Shown piece by piece: positions 28,346 through 39,017 of a stretch of 64,000 nt of DNA (its first letter is position 1; each line of letters starts with the position of its first letter). Below the pieces are notes generated by a model. The model saw nothing but the letters and a program-made list of their open reading frames with translations, was not told the origin of the DNA and made no database searches. The stretch is taken from assembly GCF_011751745.2 (NCBI RefSeq), contig NZ_CP061170.1, forward strand, positions 1,550,001 through 1,614,000. The letters are read 5' to 3'. Source of the DNA: Paramicrobacterium fandaimingii (lineage in GTDB: Bacteria > Actinomycetota > Actinomycetes > Actinomycetales > Microbacteriaceae). The position numbers and the translations under genes are program-made.

Positions 28346-29752
28346 GTGATCAAGCCAGATCTCACCGCTCCCGTTCCCGAGAACATCCAGTCCATCCACT
28401 TCGTCGGCATCGGAGGATCGGGGATGAGCGGAATCGCGCGGTTGTTTCTTGCGCGGGGGAGCGTCGTCTCGGGCTCCGACCGCGGTGAGTCAGCCACCGT
28501 CGATCAGCTCCGTGCGCTCGGCGCCAGGGTGCACATCGGGCACGACGCCGCGCATCTCGGAGCGGTCGACGCCGTTGTGGTGACGAGCGCGCTCTGGCCA
28601 GAGAACCCGGAGCTCGTCGCAGCCAACGAGCGGGGAATTCCGGTTCTGCACCGTTCGCAGGCGCTCGCGTGGCTCGTCGCAGAATCTCGGCTCGTGTCGG
28701 TCGCCGGTGCTCACGGCAAGACGACGTCGACGGGCATGATCGTGACCGGGCTCCTCGGGCTCGGAGCAGACCCGAGCTTCGTCAACGGCGGGGTCATCGA
28801 ATCCCTCGGCGTCAGCTCGGCTCCCGGAACAGACAATCTCTTCGTTGTCGAGGCCGACGAATCTGATGGTTCGTTCCTGCTCTACAACACTGCTGTCGCG
28901 CTGATCACCAACGTCGATCCCGACCACCTCGATCACTACGGTTCGCTGGAGAGCTTCGTCTCGGCCTTCGTTGAGTTCGCAGACAAGGCACGCGAGCTCG
29001 TCGTCATCTCGGCGGACGACCCCGGAGCACGCGACGTTCGCTCGCGACTGACGCACCAGAACGTCGTGACGTTCGGGCAGTCGCCGCAGGCGGACGTTCG
29101 CGTCACAGAGGTCAGCGAAAGCGGGCCTCTGACATTCACACTTGAGTTCGACGGTTCCCGCTACCCGGCATCCTTGTCTGTTCCAGGCCTGCACAACGCG
29201 ATAAACGCGGCGGGTGCATTTGCCGTTCTCACCGGGCTGGGCTGGGACCCGGCGAGCGTTATCGACGCCGTGAGCAGATTCGGCGGTACGAAGCGCCGAT
29301 TTGAACGTCACGACGTCGTCGGCGGCGTCAGTGTGTATGACGACTACGCCCACCACCCAACGGAGGTCGCGGCTGCGCTGACGGCGGCCCGAAGCGTCGT
29401 CGGCGAGGGGCGGATCATCGCGGTGCACCAACCGCATCTTTACAGTCGCACGCAGGCCTTCGCCGGTGAGTTCGCCGAGACGCTCGAGACGCATGCCGAC
29501 CACACGATCGTTCTCGACGTGTGCGGCGCCCGAGAAGATCCGATCCCCGGTGTGACAGGGGCAATCGTGTCTGAACGCTTTCACGACCCGTCGAACGTGG
29601 ATTACGTCCCTGACTGGGCTGAGGCGGCTGCGCGCACGGCAGAGATCGCGAAGGAGGGCGACTTCGTCGTCACCCTCGGCTGTGGTGACGTCAATCTGAT
29701 CATTCCGCAGCTGCTCTCGTCGCTCAAACGCGTGCGCGGGCAGGGAGGGTGA
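28346..29752 (+). CDS. murC: UDP-N-acetylmuramate--L-alanine ligase
   Basis: A 468-residue Mur ligase adding L-Ala to UDP-MurNAc. N-terminal [21 protein letters not shown] loop [35 protein letters not shown] and the C-terminal [16 protein letters not shown] match MurC. Start GTG 28346, 32 bp after murG; the stop overlaps ftsQ by 4 nt (GTGA). Confidence 0.97.
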   Translation: MIKPDLTAPVPENIQSIHFVGIGGSGMSGIARLFLARGSVVSGSDRGESATVDQLRALGARVHIGHDAAHLGAVDAVVVTSALWPENPELVAANERGIPVLHRSQALAWLVAESRLVSVAGAHGKTTSTGMIVTGLLGLGADPSFVNGGVIESLGVSSAPGTDNLFVVEADESDGSFLLYNTAVALITNVDPDHLDHYGSLESFVSAFVEFADKARELVVISADDPGARDVRSRLTHQNVVTFGQSPQADVRVTEVSESGPLTFTLEFDGSRYPASLSVPGLHNAINAAGAFAVLTGLGWDPASVIDAVSRFGGTKRRFERHDVVGGVSVYDDYAHHPTEVAAALTAARSVVGEGRIIAVHQPHLYSRTQAFAGEFAETLETHADHTIVLDVCGAREDPIPGVTGAIVSERFHDPSNVDYVPDWAEAAARTAEIAKEGDFVVTLGCGDVNLIIPQLLSSLKRVRGQGG

Positions 29753-30717
29753 AGCGTCCAGGCGGATTCACTCCTCAGCAGCAGCCGGATGAGGAGAAGC
29801 CGTCCGCCGCCGACGATCCGGCACCCGTATCGTTCCTCGGCCGTTTTCGAGGGAAAGAAACCGAGTTCGACGACGCGTCCGCCGACCGTGAGAACGCGCG
29901 GCCCGACGGAGAGAACGACGCCGTTGCAGATGCCCACGAAACCAGAACGTGGAGCACCTGGTCGCTTCGCCGGGCCATACGTGAGAGAAAGCGCGTCGAG
30001 CGCTCTGAAGTTCGCCGATTCACGGCGCGCCAGCGCCGTCGCCGCCGGAACACCTGGATCTCGCTCGGCGCGATCGTCGCCGTCGCCATCGGGGCCGTTG
30101 CCACGGCGTACTCACCGGTTATGGCTGTGCGCGAGATCACCGTGGAGGGCGCAAAGCTCGTCAACAGCGATGGCATCGTCACTGATCTTCAATCGCAGAT
30201 CGGCACTCCGCTTCCGCTCGTCGACGGGCGAGCGATCAAGGCTGCGCTTGTGAAGTATCCGCTGATCCAGAGTTACACGGTGGAGGCGGTTCCTCCGTCC
30301 ACCCTCATCGTGCGTCTCGTCGAGCGTGAGCCGCTTGGTCTGGTGGACTCGGGCACGGGCTTTGCGCTTGTTGATGCAGCTGGGGTGACGCTTCGCACGT
30401 CTGAAAAGCGGATCGACGGATTTCCGGTCATCGATACGGTTTCCGATCCAGAGAGTCGCGGATTTCAGGCGGCAGTCTCCGTGCTGCGCGCGCTTCCCGA
30501 GAAGATCCGCTCCGTCGTTGACACGGTATCGGCGTCCACGCGCGACGACGTCGTTCTCGTGTTTGCCGACAGCGGGGCTCAGGTGCGGTGGGGGAGCGCT
30601 GAGGACTCGGCGCTGAAAGCGCGAGCTCTCACCGAACTCATGAGCGCGTACCCGCCAGAGGGCGTGGCGCTCTACGACGTGTCGAGCGCCGAGAACGTCG
30701 TTGTGAAACCACGCTGA
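29749..30717 (+). CDS. ftsQ: FtsQ/DivIB divisome protein
   Basis: A 322-residue bitopic membrane protein. A long charged cytoplasmic N-terminus (about 100 residues) is followed by one helix ([20 protein letters not shown]), a POTRA domain ([18 protein letters not shown]) and the FtsQ beta domain ([25 protein letters not shown], cited in part). FtsQ scaffolds FtsB-FtsL in the divisome. GTG start overlaps murC. It ends 158 bp before ftsZ. Confidence 0.92.
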   Translation: MKRPGGFTPQQQPDEEKPSAADDPAPVSFLGRFRGKETEFDDASADRENARPDGENDAVADAHETRTWSTWSLRRAIRERKRVERSEVRRFTARQRRRRRNTWISLGAIVAVAIGAVATAYSPVMAVREITVEGAKLVNSDGIVTDLQSQIGTPLPLVDGRAIKAALVKYPLIQSYTVEAVPPSTLIVRLVEREPLGLVDSGTGFALVDAAGVTLRTSEKRIDGFPVIDTVSDPESRGFQAAVSVLRALPEKIRSVVDTVSASTRDDVVLVFADSGAQVRWGSAEDSALKARALTELMSAYPPEGVALYDVSSAENVVVKPR

Positions 30718-30827
30718 TCTTCGGATTTGCTGAATTCCGGCGCCGGCTCTGCGACACGCCCGCGTGTCAGCAGAGGATGCTGACCGTGCGCGCATAACGT
30801 GAAACTCAGGAAATGCATACTGAGCAT

Positions 30828-30858
30828 AACTTTAACCCTTAACTAGAGGTTGAAAGTT
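30828..30858. repeat. Inverted repeat upstream of ftsZ
   Basis: AACTTTAACC (30828-30837) and GGTTGAAAGTT (30848-30858) are complementary apart from one bulged base, with a 10-nt spacer. The site lies 18-48 nt before the ftsZ start, in the promoter or leader region. It could be an operator or an mRNA hairpin. Confidence 0.4.
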
Positions 30859-30875
30859 CTCATCGGAGGCCGGAC

Positions 30876-32072
30876 GTGACTACAAACCAGAACTACCTCG
30901 CAGTGATCAAGGTGGTCGGCATCGGGGGCGGCGGCGTCAATGCCGTCAACCGGATGATCGAACTCGGGCTGCGAGGCGTTGAATTCATCGCCATCAACAC
31001 AGACGCACAAGCGCTGCTCATGAGCGACGCCGACGTCAAGCTCGATGTCGGTCGCGAGATCACCCGAGGGCTCGGCGCAGGTGCCGATCCCGAGGTTGGC
31101 CGTCGTGCCGCTGAAGATCATGCTGAAGAGATCGAGGAAGCCCTTGCCGGCGCCGACATGGTCTTTGTGACCGCGGGAGAGGGCGGTGGCACCGGAACAG
31201 GCGGAGCTCCCGTCGTCGCGCGCATCGCAAAGTCGATCGGAGCACTCACGATCGGTGTCGTCACAAAGCCATTCAGCTTTGAGGGACGCCGTCGTCAGCA
31301 GCAGGCAGAGCTGGGCGTCGCCTCGCTGAAAGAAGAAGTCGACACGCTCATCGTCGTGCCGAACGACCGGCTTCTCGAGATCAGCGACCGCGGCATCAGC
31401 ATGCTTGAAGCGTTTTCGACGGCAGATCAGGTTCTTCTCGCCGGCGTGCAGGGAATCACCGATCTGATCACGACGCCTGGCCTCATCAACCTCGACTTCG
31501 CCGACGTCAAGTCGGTGATGCAGGGCGCAGGGTCTGCGCTCATGGGAATCGGCTCGTCCCGCGGTGCCGATCGATCGATCAAGGCAGCAGAGCTTGCCGT
31601 CGCTTCTCCGCTGCTCGAGGCGAGCATCGAAGGTGCGCACGGCGTGCTTCTCTCGATTCAGGGCGGATCGAATCTTGGAATCTTCGAGATCAATGATGCG
31701 GCCCGACTCGTGCAGGAGGCGGTGCACCCCGAGGCAAACATCATCTTCGGTGCCGTCATCGACGACACGCTGGGCGACGAAGTGCGCGTCACGGTGATCG
31801 CTGCCGGTTTCGACGGGGGAGAGCCGCCCGCGCGCCAGGTCGAGCCGAGGAAGGATGCTGTCATCACGACCGGCGGCGTCATGTCGTCGGCTTCTGAGTC
31901 CGACACTGACAATGCCGACGACGCGGTGTCTGTCGATGCGTCTCCCGAGCCTGAGCCGGAGCGTAAGCCGTGGACGCCTCCGCGTGCCCCGCAGCACGTT
32001 CCGGCCTCCACATCGGTCGACGCGTCGTTCTCAGACGAAGACGAACTCGACATCCCCGATTTCCTGAAGTAA
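30876..32072 (+). CDS. ftsZ: FtsZ, tubulin-like cell-division GTPase
   Basis: A 398-residue Fts[18 protein letters not shown] at the N-terminus, the tubulin signature [14 protein letters not shown]7 loop [11 protein letters not shown], an acidic disordered linker of about 70 residues, and the conserved C-terminal peptide ending DIPDFLK that binds SepF and FtsW. It polymerises into the Z ring. Start GTG 30876 has GGAGG 8 nt upstream. A 158-bp gap before it holds an inverted repeat and presumably its own promoter. Confidence 0.98.
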   Translation: MTTNQNYLAVIKVVGIGGGGVNAVNRMIELGLRGVEFIAINTDAQALLMSDADVKLDVGREITRGLGAGADPEVGRRAAEDHAEEIEEALAGADMVFVTAGEGGGTGTGGAPVVARIAKSIGALTIGVVTKPFSFEGRRRQQQAELGVASLKEEVDTLIVVPNDRLLEISDRGISMLEAFSTADQVLLAGVQGITDLITTPGLINLDFADVKSVMQGAGSALMGIGSSRGADRSIKAAELAVASPLLEASIEGAHGVLLSIQGGSNLGIFEINDAARLVQEAVHPEANIIFGAVIDDTLGDEVRVTVIAAGFDGGEPPARQVEPRKDAVITTGGVMSSASESDTDNADDAVSVDASPEPEPERKPWTPPRAPQHVPASTSVDASFSDEDELDIPDFLK

Positions 32073-32089
32073 CGACACAGCCTCCGAGC

Positions 32090-32124
32090 GTGCGCCCGGA
32101 TCCGCTTCGCGGGTCTGGGCGCAC
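32090..32124 (+). terminator. Hairpin between ftsZ and sepF
   Basis: A 16-bp stem (32090-32105 with 32109-32124, two G-T pairs) with a 3-nt loop, 17 nt after the ftsZ stop, followed by GTGTGTTT rather than a T tract. It could terminate or attenuate read-through from ftsZ into sepF. Confidence 0.6.
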
Positions 32125-32226
32125 GTGTGTTTCGGCGACACGCTCACGAATTGCCCGGTTCAATCAGCGAAAACCGGCGCTGTCACCATTAACCTCAGAA
32201 GAGACGAACCACAATCGGAGGAAGCG

Positions 32227-32715
32227 ATGTCGAACCCCCTGAAGAAGACCATGATGTACCTCGGGCTCGCTGACGAAGAGCTTGAGTACGAGGAGCAGGC
32301 TCAGGCTCAGCAGGCCGCTCCCGCACAGTCTGCGCAGGCCACGGCATCAGCGCAGCCTTCGGCTCCGCATCGCGCCGCGCCGGTGACGCCTCTGCGGCGA
32401 CCCGCAGCCGTGAAGCAGGCGGCACCCGCCGAGCTCAGCGAGATTCTGACTGTTCACCCAAAGCAGTATCGGGATGCCCAGTCAATTGCCGAGAGCTTCC
32501 GCGAGGGCATTCCGGTGATCATCAATCTGTCTCAGATGAGTGACGGCGATGCTCGTCGACTCATTGACTTCGCGAGCGGGCTTTCTCAGGGGCTCTACGG
32601 CAAGATCGAGCGCGTTACCTCGAAGGTATTTCTGCTGTCGCCGTCGCACGTTTCCATCTCGGGCGAGAGCGATCAGAAGACCGAGTCAGACGCCACGTTC
32701 TTCGCTCAGCAATAA
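32227..32715 (+). CDS. sepF: SepF, FtsZ membrane anchor
   Basis: A 162-residue protein. The N-terminal amphipathic helix ([18 protein letters not shown]) is a membrane anchor. An Ala/Gln/Pro-rich linker precedes the SepF core ([20 protein letters not shown] to [19 protein letters not shown]), which binds the FtsZ tail. The longer open frame starts at 32125, but ATG 32227 with CGGAGGAAG upstream gives the canonical N-terminus. In actinobacteria SepF replaces FtsA/ZipA. Confidence 0.95.
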   Translation: MSNPLKKTMMYLGLADEELEYEEQAQAQQAAPAQSAQATASAQPSAPHRAAPVTPLRRPAAVKQAAPAELSEILTVHPKQYRDAQSIAESFREGIPVIINLSQMSDGDARRLIDFASGLSQGLYGKIERVTSKVFLLSPSHVSISGESDQKTESDATFFAQQ

Positions 32716-32722
32716 TTGACGG

Positions 32723-33019
32723 GTGAGTTCCGTCATTTCTCTGATCGGCAGCATCCTCTATCTCGTGCTGCTCCTGTACTTTTTCGTGATGTGGGGTCGT
32801 TTCATTCTCGACCTCATGCGCACGTTCAACCGTGCCTGGCGACCCCGGGGGGCGGGGCTCGTCGCCGCGGAGTTCGTGTACTCGCTCACGGATCCGCCCG
32901 TGAACTTCTTCCGGCGAGTGCTGCCTCCGGTTCGTCTTGGATCTGTCGCGCTCGACTTCGGATGGACGATCACAATGCTCTGCGTGATCGTGGCGATGTT
33001 CATCGTCGGCTTCCTCTAG
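32723..33019 (+). CDS. YggT-family membrane protein
   Basis: A 98-residue protein with a membrane helix at each end (SLIGSILYLVLLLYFFVMWGRF, cited in part, and FGWTITMLCVIVAMFIVGFL) and the YggT motif LTDPPVNFFRRVLPP between them. Found beside sepF in most actinobacteria and likely divisome- or envelope-related; exact role unknown. Start GTG 32723, 7 bp after sepF. Confidence 0.92.
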   Translation: MSSVISLIGSILYLVLLLYFFVMWGRFILDLMRTFNRAWRPRGAGLVAAEFVYSLTDPPVNFFRRVLPPVRLGSVALDFGWTITMLCVIVAMFIVGFL

Positions 33020-33123
33020 ACACGCAGACTTTCAGACTCTCCGAACCGAGTGTCCGCTGAAACAGCGAATGTGGCTGTAATCTGGGACAAGCGTCACGCG
33101 TCGTGCGTCCCGGCAATTTGCCG

Positions 33124-33153
33124 TTGTGTTTGCTAACGTGGGCACGCTATACA
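33124..33153 (+). promoter_or_regulatory. Candidate divIVA promoter
   Basis: TTGTGT (33124-33129), an 18-nt spacer and TATACA (33148-33153) lie about 30 nt before the divIVA start, leaving room for the GAAGGTGG ribosome-binding site. This agrees with separate transcription of wag31-type genes. Confidence 0.55.
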
Positions 33154-33183
33154 TGAACACAGAACACATGAAGGTGGTAAGCC

Positions 33184-33843
33184 ATGGCGCTCACTCCGGA
33201 AGACGTAGTCAACAAGCAGTTTCAGCAGACAAAGTTTCGCGAGGGGTACGACCAGGACGAGGTCGACGATTTCCTTGACGAGGTCGTTGTCGAGCTGCGC
33301 CGCCTGATCCAGGAGAATCAGGATCTCAAGGAGCAGGTCTCACAGGCTGACTCAAGCTCAAGCACGTCAAGCCAGAGCGATTCCTCATCGAGCTTTGTCG
33401 CGCAGCAGCCTGCGGAAGCCGCGCCTGTCGCGACTCCTGTGCCTGCCGCACCAGCGGCGAAGACCGAGCCAGAGGCTCCGGCAGTGGCGTCGGCCGAATC
33501 GTCAGACGGCGACTCCGAGAGCTCGAACAGCCTCCTCGTGCTGGCCCGTCGCCTGCACGACGAGCACGTGCGCGAGGGTTCAGAGAAGCGCGACCAACTC
33601 ATCGCAGAGGGCCACGCAACGGCCGCTCGCGTCGTTTCCGAGGCCGAGGCCAAGCAGCGTGAAGAGCTGTCGAAGCTCGAGACGGCAAAGTCGGGTCTCG
33701 AGAAGAAGATCGACGAGCTCCGCCAGTTCGAGAGCGAGTACCGCCAGAACCTGCGCAGCTACATCGAGGGCCACCTCAAGGACCTCGACAAGGCAAGCCC
33801 GTCGAGCGGCTCCTCGAAGCTCTCTGAGTCGACAAGCCACTAG
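33184..33843 (+). CDS. divIVA: DivIVA/Wag31 polar growth scaffold
   Basis: A 219-residue coiled-coil protein. The membrane-binding N-terminal domain (LTPEDVVNKQFQQTKFREGYDQDEVDDFLDEV, cited in part) is followed by a first coiled coil and a Ser/Ala/Pro-rich linker (about 60-115). A second coiled coil (about 120-205; ARRLHDEHVREGSEKRDQLI) ends in a Ser-rich tail. It marks cell poles and organises polar wall growth in actinobacteria. Wag31 is a known PASTA-kinase substrate in mycobacteria. ATG with GAAGGTGG. Confidence 0.95.
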   Translation: MALTPEDVVNKQFQQTKFREGYDQDEVDDFLDEVVVELRRLIQENQDLKEQVSQADSSSSTSSQSDSSSSFVAQQPAEAAPVATPVPAAPAAKTEPEAPAVASAESSDGDSESSNSLLVLARRLHDEHVREGSEKRDQLIAEGHATAARVVSEAEAKQREELSKLETAKSGLEKKIDELRQFESEYRQNLRSYIEGHLKDLDKASPSSGSSKLSESTSH

Positions 33844-33846
33844 GTC

Positions 33847-34500
33847 TTGCCCGAATCACCTTCTCGCACAGCCACGGTCCGCGCGCTCAGCGTGCTTCTG
33901 ACCGTGGCTGTGCTGTGGGTGGGCCTCGATCAGCTCACCAAGTACCTCGTCGTCACGCACATGCAGGAAAACGAACGCATCGCCGTTTTCGGCGATGCCC
34001 TCCAACTTCTGTTCGTGCGCAATCCAGGTGCCGCCTTCTCGTTCGCGTCGGGGGCAACGTGGATCTTCTCTCTTCTTGCCACCGGCGTCGTCATTGCGAT
34101 CATTGTGATGGCCCGCCGCATCCATTCCGTTCGCTGGGGTCTCGTGTTCGGACTTCTGCTTGGCGGTGTTCTCGGCAATCTTCTTGATCGACTTTTTCGT
34201 GAGCCGTCATTCGGCCTCGGCCATGTCGTTGACTTCATCTCCACTCCATGGATGATGCCAGCGATTTACAACGTCGCCGACATCGGCATCTGTGTGGCGA
34301 TGGCGCTCTTCGTCCTCCTGACCATCCTCGGTGTCGGGCTCGACGGCAAACGTGCGCCCAAGCAGGCGTCCGAGACGGATGCATCCGACAACGACGCGGG
34401 CGATGTCCCCGGCGATCTCGTTGACCACGAGACGGTGGTGAACGACTCTGCAGACGGCGATGTCGCCGATGAGAACCCGAGCACGCAGAAGGGCAGCTGA
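33847..34500 (+). CDS. lspA: Lipoprotein signal peptidase with acidic C-terminal extension
   Basis: A 217-residue signal peptidase II, which cleaves prolipoproteins before the lipidated Cys. Four membrane helices are predicted, with conserved [17 protein letters not shown], the catalytic Asp in GNLLDRLFR and the second in HVVDFI. After the last helix comes about 50 residues rich in Asp, Asn and Ser, unusual for LspA. A TTG start at 33847, 3 nt after divIVA, is used. The stop overlaps the pseudouridine synthase start. The CtaC lipobox in this window is a likely substrate. Confidence 0.93.
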   Translation: MPESPSRTATVRALSVLLTVAVLWVGLDQLTKYLVVTHMQENERIAVFGDALQLLFVRNPGAAFSFASGATWIFSLLATGVVIAIIVMARRIHSVRWGLVFGLLLGGVLGNLLDRLFREPSFGLGHVVDFISTPWMMPAIYNVADIGICVAMALFVLLTILGVGLDGKRAPKQASETDASDNDAGDVPGDLVDHETVVNDSADGDVADENPSTQKGS

Positions 34501-35420
34501 TGGAGTCACGCAGTCTGCCCGTGCCCGACGGACTTGTCGGCACGCGAGCGGATGCCGGCATCGCGAAGCTCCTCGGCTTTTCACGCTCGTTTGCCGCCGA
34601 GGTGATCGAGGCAGGAGGCGTCGAGCTCGACGGACGCGTGCTGCAAAAATCCGATCGGCTCACGGCTGAGGCGTGGCTTGCGGTGTCGTGGACGCCGCGC
34701 CACGAGCCAGTGATCGAGGCGATCGCCGTCGAAGACCTGGCCATCGTTCACGACGACGACGACATCGTCGTCGTGAACAAGCCGACGGGCGTCGCGGCGC
34801 ATCCGTCTGTGGGGTGGACCGGCCCGACGGTGCTCGGGGCGCTTGCGGCCGCCGGCTACACGATTGCGACGTCCGGGCAGTCGGAGCGAGCCGGCATCGT
34901 GCATCGTCTCGATGTCGGCACGAGCGGCCTCATGGTTGTTGCGAAGACGGAACGCGCATACACGGCGCTCAAGCGCGCGTTCCATGACCGCGAAGTCGAG
35001 AAGATCTACAACGCCGTCGTGCAAGGGCATCCCGACCCGTTCACCGGGACGATCGAAGCGCCCATTGGCCGGCATCCGAAGCATGACTGGAAGTTTGCCG
35101 TCACGGCGGACGGCAAGCCGTCGGTCACGCACTACTCGACCCGTGAGGCCTTCCCCTACGCCAGCCTGCTCGAGGTGCGACTCGAGACGGGACGCACGCA
35201 TCAGATCCGTGTGCACATGGCCGCCGTGAAGCATCCCTGCGTCGGAGATCCCCTCTACGGCTCCGACCCGCGGCTGGCTGAGAGGCTTGGACTCACCAGG
35301 CAATGGCTGCAGGCAGTGCAGCTGTCGTTCTCACATCCCGCCACGGGAGAGTGGGTTACCTACTCGGCCGAGTACCCGCCAGACCTGCAGCACGCGCTGG
35401 ATGTCCTTGGCCGGGATTAG
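34500..35420 (+). CDS. RluD-type large-subunit pseudouridine synthase
   Basis: A 306-residue RluA-family enzyme. The N-terminal S4 RNA-binding domain (about 15-75; [20 protein letters not shown]) precedes the catalytic domain. The latter carries [16 protein letters not shown], with catalytic Asp at about 138, and the downstream [11 protein letters not shown]. It isomerises uridines in 23S rRNA helix 69 if it is RluD, though other RluA-class targets are possible. ATG overlaps the lspA stop; the lspA-rluD pair is conserved in many bacteria. Confidence 0.93.
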   Translation: MESRSLPVPDGLVGTRADAGIAKLLGFSRSFAAEVIEAGGVELDGRVLQKSDRLTAEAWLAVSWTPRHEPVIEAIAVEDLAIVHDDDDIVVVNKPTGVAAHPSVGWTGPTVLGALAAAGYTIATSGQSERAGIVHRLDVGTSGLMVVAKTERAYTALKRAFHDREVEKIYNAVVQGHPDPFTGTIEAPIGRHPKHDWKFAVTADGKPSVTHYSTREAFPYASLLEVRLETGRTHQIRVHMAAVKHPCVGDPLYGSDPRLAERLGLTRQWLQAVQLSFSHPATGEWVTYSAEYPPDLQHALDVLGRD

Positions 35421-35453
35421 GCTGGAAGCATATCGTCGTCGTCACTCGGAGTA

Positions 35454-38400
35454 ATGGTGTCCTCAACTGACTCGTTCGTCCATCTTCACGTTCACAGCGA
35501 GTTTTCCATGCTCGATGGGGCCGCGCGCATCAACGAAGTGGCCAAGGCTGCCGCCGACCAGCAGATGCCGGCACTCGCGGTAACCGACCACGGAAACATG
35601 TTCGGCGCGTTCGACTTCTGGAGCGCCGCAACGTCGGCTGGCATCAAGCCGATCATCGGCACTGAGGCGTACATCACGCCCGGAACGCATCGCAGCGACC
35701 GCACGCGTGTTCGCTGGGGTGATGGGGGCAGAGACGATGTTTCCGGGTCGGGTGCGTACACGCACATGACAATGCTCGCCGAGACCACCGAGGGAATGCA
35801 CAACCTCTTCCGACTGTCGTCCCGTGCCTCGATCGAGGGCTACTATTTCAAGCCGCGCATGGACCGCGAGACGCTGTCGCAGTACTCGAAGGGGATTATC
35901 GCCACAACCGGATGCCCCAGCGGCGAGGTGCAGACGCGGTTGCGCCTTGGGCAGTACAAAGAGGCTCGCGAGGCCGCCGCTGAGTTTCGCGATATCTTCG
36001 GGCACGAGAACTATTACTGCGAGCTGATGGACCACGGCATCGGCATCGAGAAGCGTGTAGCATCCGAACTGCTCGACCTCGCGAAAGACCTCGGGCTGAA
36101 GCTTGTCGCGACGAATGACCTGCACTACACGCACGCGTCAGATGCGAAGAGTCACTCGGCACTGCTGTGCGTGCAGTCCGGGGCAACGCTCGATGACCCC
36201 AACCGCTTCAAGTTCGACGCAGACGAGTTCTACCTGAAATCGGCCGAGGAGATGCGCCTCCTGTTCCGGGACCACCCGGACGCGTGTGACAACACGCTTG
36301 AGATTGCCGAGCGGTGCGGCGTCGATTTCGACACGTCGGCGAACTACATGCCGCGCTTCCCCGTGCCCGACGGCGAGACCGAGCAGACATGGTTCGTCAA
36401 GGAAATCGAGAAGGGGCTTGACTACCGGTACCCGAGCGGAGTTCCTCAGTCGGTGCGCGAGCGTGCAGACTACGAGATCGGGATCATCTCCCAGATGGGC
36501 TTTCCCGGCTACTTCCTTGTTGTTGCCGACTTCATCAACTGGTCGAAAGACAACGGCATTCGGGTCGGCCCCGGTCGTGGGTCGGGCGCTGGCTCGATGG
36601 CCGCGTACGCGATGCGCATCACCGATCTCGACCCGCTCGAGCACGGTCTGATCTTCGAGCGTTTTCTCAACCCCGACCGTGTGTCCATGCCCGACTTCGA
36701 CGTCGACTTCGATGACCGGCGCCGTGGCGAGGTGATCAAATACGTCACCGAGAAATACGGAGACGAACGCGTCTCCCAGATCGTCACCTTCGGAACGATC
36801 AAAGCGAAGCAGGCGCTCAAGGACTCATCCCGAGTTCTCGGATTTCCCTTCGGAATGGGGGAGAAGCTCACAAAGGCGATGCCGCCGCCCGTTATGGGCA
36901 AAGACATTCCGCTCACGGGAATCTTCGACAAGGAGCATCCGCGTTATCGCGAGGCATCCGATATTCGATCGGTCGTCGAGACCGACCCAGACGCCAAGAC
37001 CGTTTTCGACACGGCCCTCGGCATCGAGAACCTCAAGCGTCAGTGGGGTGTTCACGCTGCCGGCGTGATCATGTCGAGTGATCCGCTGCTCGACATCATT
37101 CCCGTCATGAAACGTGAGCAAGACGGCCAGATCGTCACGCAGTTCGACTACCCGGCCTGCGAGAATCTCGGTCTGATCAAGATGGACTTTCTCGGTCTTC
37201 GCAACCTTACGGTCATCTCGGATGCGCTCGCGAACATCACAATGAACCGCCAGGAGACACTCGATCTCGAGACGCTCGATCTCGATGACCGGCCGTCGTA
37301 CGATCTCCTTTCCCGGGGCGACACGCTGGGCGTCTTCCAACTCGACGGCGGTCCAATGCGCAGCCTCCTGCGCCTGATGAAGCCCGACAACTTCGAAGAC
37401 GTTTCGGCCGTGATCGCGCTGTACCGTCCCGGGCCGATGGGCGCCGACTCGCATACGAATTATGCGCTGCGCAAGAACGGCCTGCAGAAGATCACGCCCA
37501 TCCACCCCGAGCTCGCTGAGCCGCTCGCGGATATTCTCGACACAACCTACGGTCTGATCATCTACCAAGAGCAGGTCATGGCCATTGCGCAGAAGGTCGC
37601 GGGGTTCTCACTCGGTCAAGCAGACATTCTGCGCCGGGCGATGGGAAAGAAGAAGAAGTCAGAGCTTGACAAGCAGTACGTCGGCTTCAGTGGCGGTATG
37701 AAAGAGCGCGGCTATTCGGATGCCGCGATCAAGGCGCTGTGGGACATTCTGCTTCCGTTCTCCGACTATGCGTTCAATAAGGCGCACTCCGCAGCGTATG
37801 GCGTCATTGCCTACTGGACCGCGTATCTCAAAGCTCACTACCCGGCGGAGTACATGGCGGCGCTGCTCACAAGCGTCGGCGATTCGCGCGACAAGCTGGC
37901 GATGTACCTCAATGAGTGTCGGCGCATGGGAATTCAGGTTCTGCCTCCCGACGTCGATGAGTCGATCAACTTCTTCGCCGCCGTCGGAGAAGACATTCGC
38001 TTCGGACTCGGCGCCGTGCGAAACGTGGGCGGCAACGTCGTTGACGGCATCGTCGCTGCACGCGAGAAAGGCGGACGTTTCGAGAACTTCCACGACTTCC
38101 TCCGAAAAGTTCCCGCGCATGTCACGAACAAGCGCACCGTCGAATCGCTGATCAAAGCGGGTGCCTTCGACGAAATGGGGGCGACGCGCCGAGCACTCAT
38201 CGAAATACACGAAGATGCCGTCGAGTCGGCCGTGCGCGACAAGCGCATGGAGGCGACGGGCCAAGTGGGCTTCGATTTTGACAGCCTTTTTGCGGAGGTC
38301 GGCGAGGCCGCGGTGACTCAGGTTCCTGAGAGACCTGAGTGGTCGAAGAAAGACAAACTCGCCTTCGAGCGCGAGATGCTGGGCCTGTACGTCTCCGATC

Positions 38401-38975
38401 ACCCTCTGGCTGGGCTTGACGTGCAGCTCGCCAAACTCGCGAGCACCTCGATCACCGACCTGACAGCGTCGGAGCACACGCAAGACGGCGATACCGTCAC
38501 GATTGCTGGACTCGTCACCAGCGTGCAGCATCGCGTGGCGAAGACATCCGGAAACCCATATGGCATGATCACTGTGGAAGACTTCGGCGCCGAGATGACC
38601 GTGATGTTCATGGGCAAGGGCTACCAGGAGTATCAGCACGCCCTGCAAGCCGACACGGTTGTTGTCGTCCGCGGGCGCGTCAGCATGCGAGACGACGGAA
38701 TGAACCTTCACGCCTACTCGATCTTCGCTCCTGACCTGCAGCAAGACGGCCCCTCCGGCCCGCTGCTGCTCAACGTGCCCGAGCACCGCGCGACGGAGGA
38801 GGCCGTGACCGAGCTCGCCGAGATTCTCGCGCGACACCGCGGCGATAACGAGGTGCGCCTTCGCCTGCTTCGCGGCGACGTCGCCCGTGTCTTTGAGGTT
38901 CCCTTTCCGGTCTCCGTCACGGCCGATCTGTTCGGCGAACTCAAGTCGCTTCTCGGGCCGAACTGTCTCGGCTAG
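35454..38975 (+). CDS. dnaE: DNA polymerase III alpha subunit
   Basis: A 1173-residue replicative polymerase (DnaE1 type). N-terminal PHP domain (FVHLHVHSEFSMLDGAARI, about 1-270), C-family polymerase palm with catalytic aspartates in PDFDVDFDD (413-421) after GRGSGAGSM, fingers and thumb, helix-hairpin-helix, OB fold (TIAGLVTSVQHRVAKTSG) and C-terminal domain. Length is normal. ATG 35454 is only 2 nt from GGAG and in-frame GTG 35457 is possible. It is encoded in the presumed leading-strand direction towards dif. Confidence 0.98.
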   Translation: MVSSTDSFVHLHVHSEFSMLDGAARINEVAKAAADQQMPALAVTDHGNMFGAFDFWSAATSAGIKPIIGTEAYITPGTHRSDRTRVRWGDGGRDDVSGSGAYTHMTMLAETTEGMHNLFRLSSRASIEGYYFKPRMDRETLSQYSKGIIATTGCPSGEVQTRLRLGQYKEAREAAAEFRDIFGHENYYCELMDHGIGIEKRVASELLDLAKDLGLKLVATNDLHYTHASDAKSHSALLCVQSGATLDDPNRFKFDADEFYLKSAEEMRLLFRDHPDACDNTLEIAERCGVDFDTSANYMPRFPVPDGETEQTWFVKEIEKGLDYRYPSGVPQSVRERADYEIGIISQMGFPGYFLVVADFINWSKDNGIRVGPGRGSGAGSMAAYAMRITDLDPLEHGLIFERFLNPDRVSMPDFDVDFDDRRRGEVIKYVTEKYGDERVSQIVTFGTIKAKQALKDSSRVLGFPFGMGEKLTKAMPPPVMGKDIPLTGIFDKEHPRYREASDIRSVVETDPDAKTVFDTALGIENLKRQWGVHAAGVIMSSDPLLDIIPVMKREQDGQIVTQFDYPACENLGLIKMDFLGLRNLTVISDALANITMNRQETLDLETLDLDDRPSYDLLSRGDTLGVFQLDGGPMRSLLRLMKPDNFEDVSAVIALYRPGPMGADSHTNYALRKNGLQKITPIHPELAEPLADILDTTYGLIIYQEQVMAIAQKVAGFSLGQADILRRAMGKKKKSELDKQYVGFSGGMKERGYSDAAIKALWDILLPFSDYAFNKAHSAAYGVIAYWTAYLKAHYPAEYMAALLTSVGDSRDKLAMYLNECRRMGIQVLPPDVDESINFFAAVGEDIRFGLGAVRNVGGNVVDGIVAAREKGGRFENFHDFLRKVPAHVTNKRTVESLIKAGAFDEMGATRRALIEIHEDAVESAVRDKRMEATGQVGFDFDSLFAEVGEAAVTQVPERPEWSKKDKLAFEREMLGLYVSDHPLAGLDVQLAKLASTSITDLTASEHTQDGDTVTIAGLVTSVQHRVAKTSGNPYGMITVEDFGAEMTVMFMGKGYQEYQHALQADTVVVVRGRVSMRDDGMNLHAYSIFAPDLQQDGPSGPLLLNVPEHRATEEAVTELAEILARHRGDNEVRLRLLRGDVARVFEVPFPVSVTADLFGELKSLLGPNCLG

Positions 38976-39017
38976 GATTGCCGCGCCGCTCGAAACAATG
39001 ATGTGGAGAATATCGCA

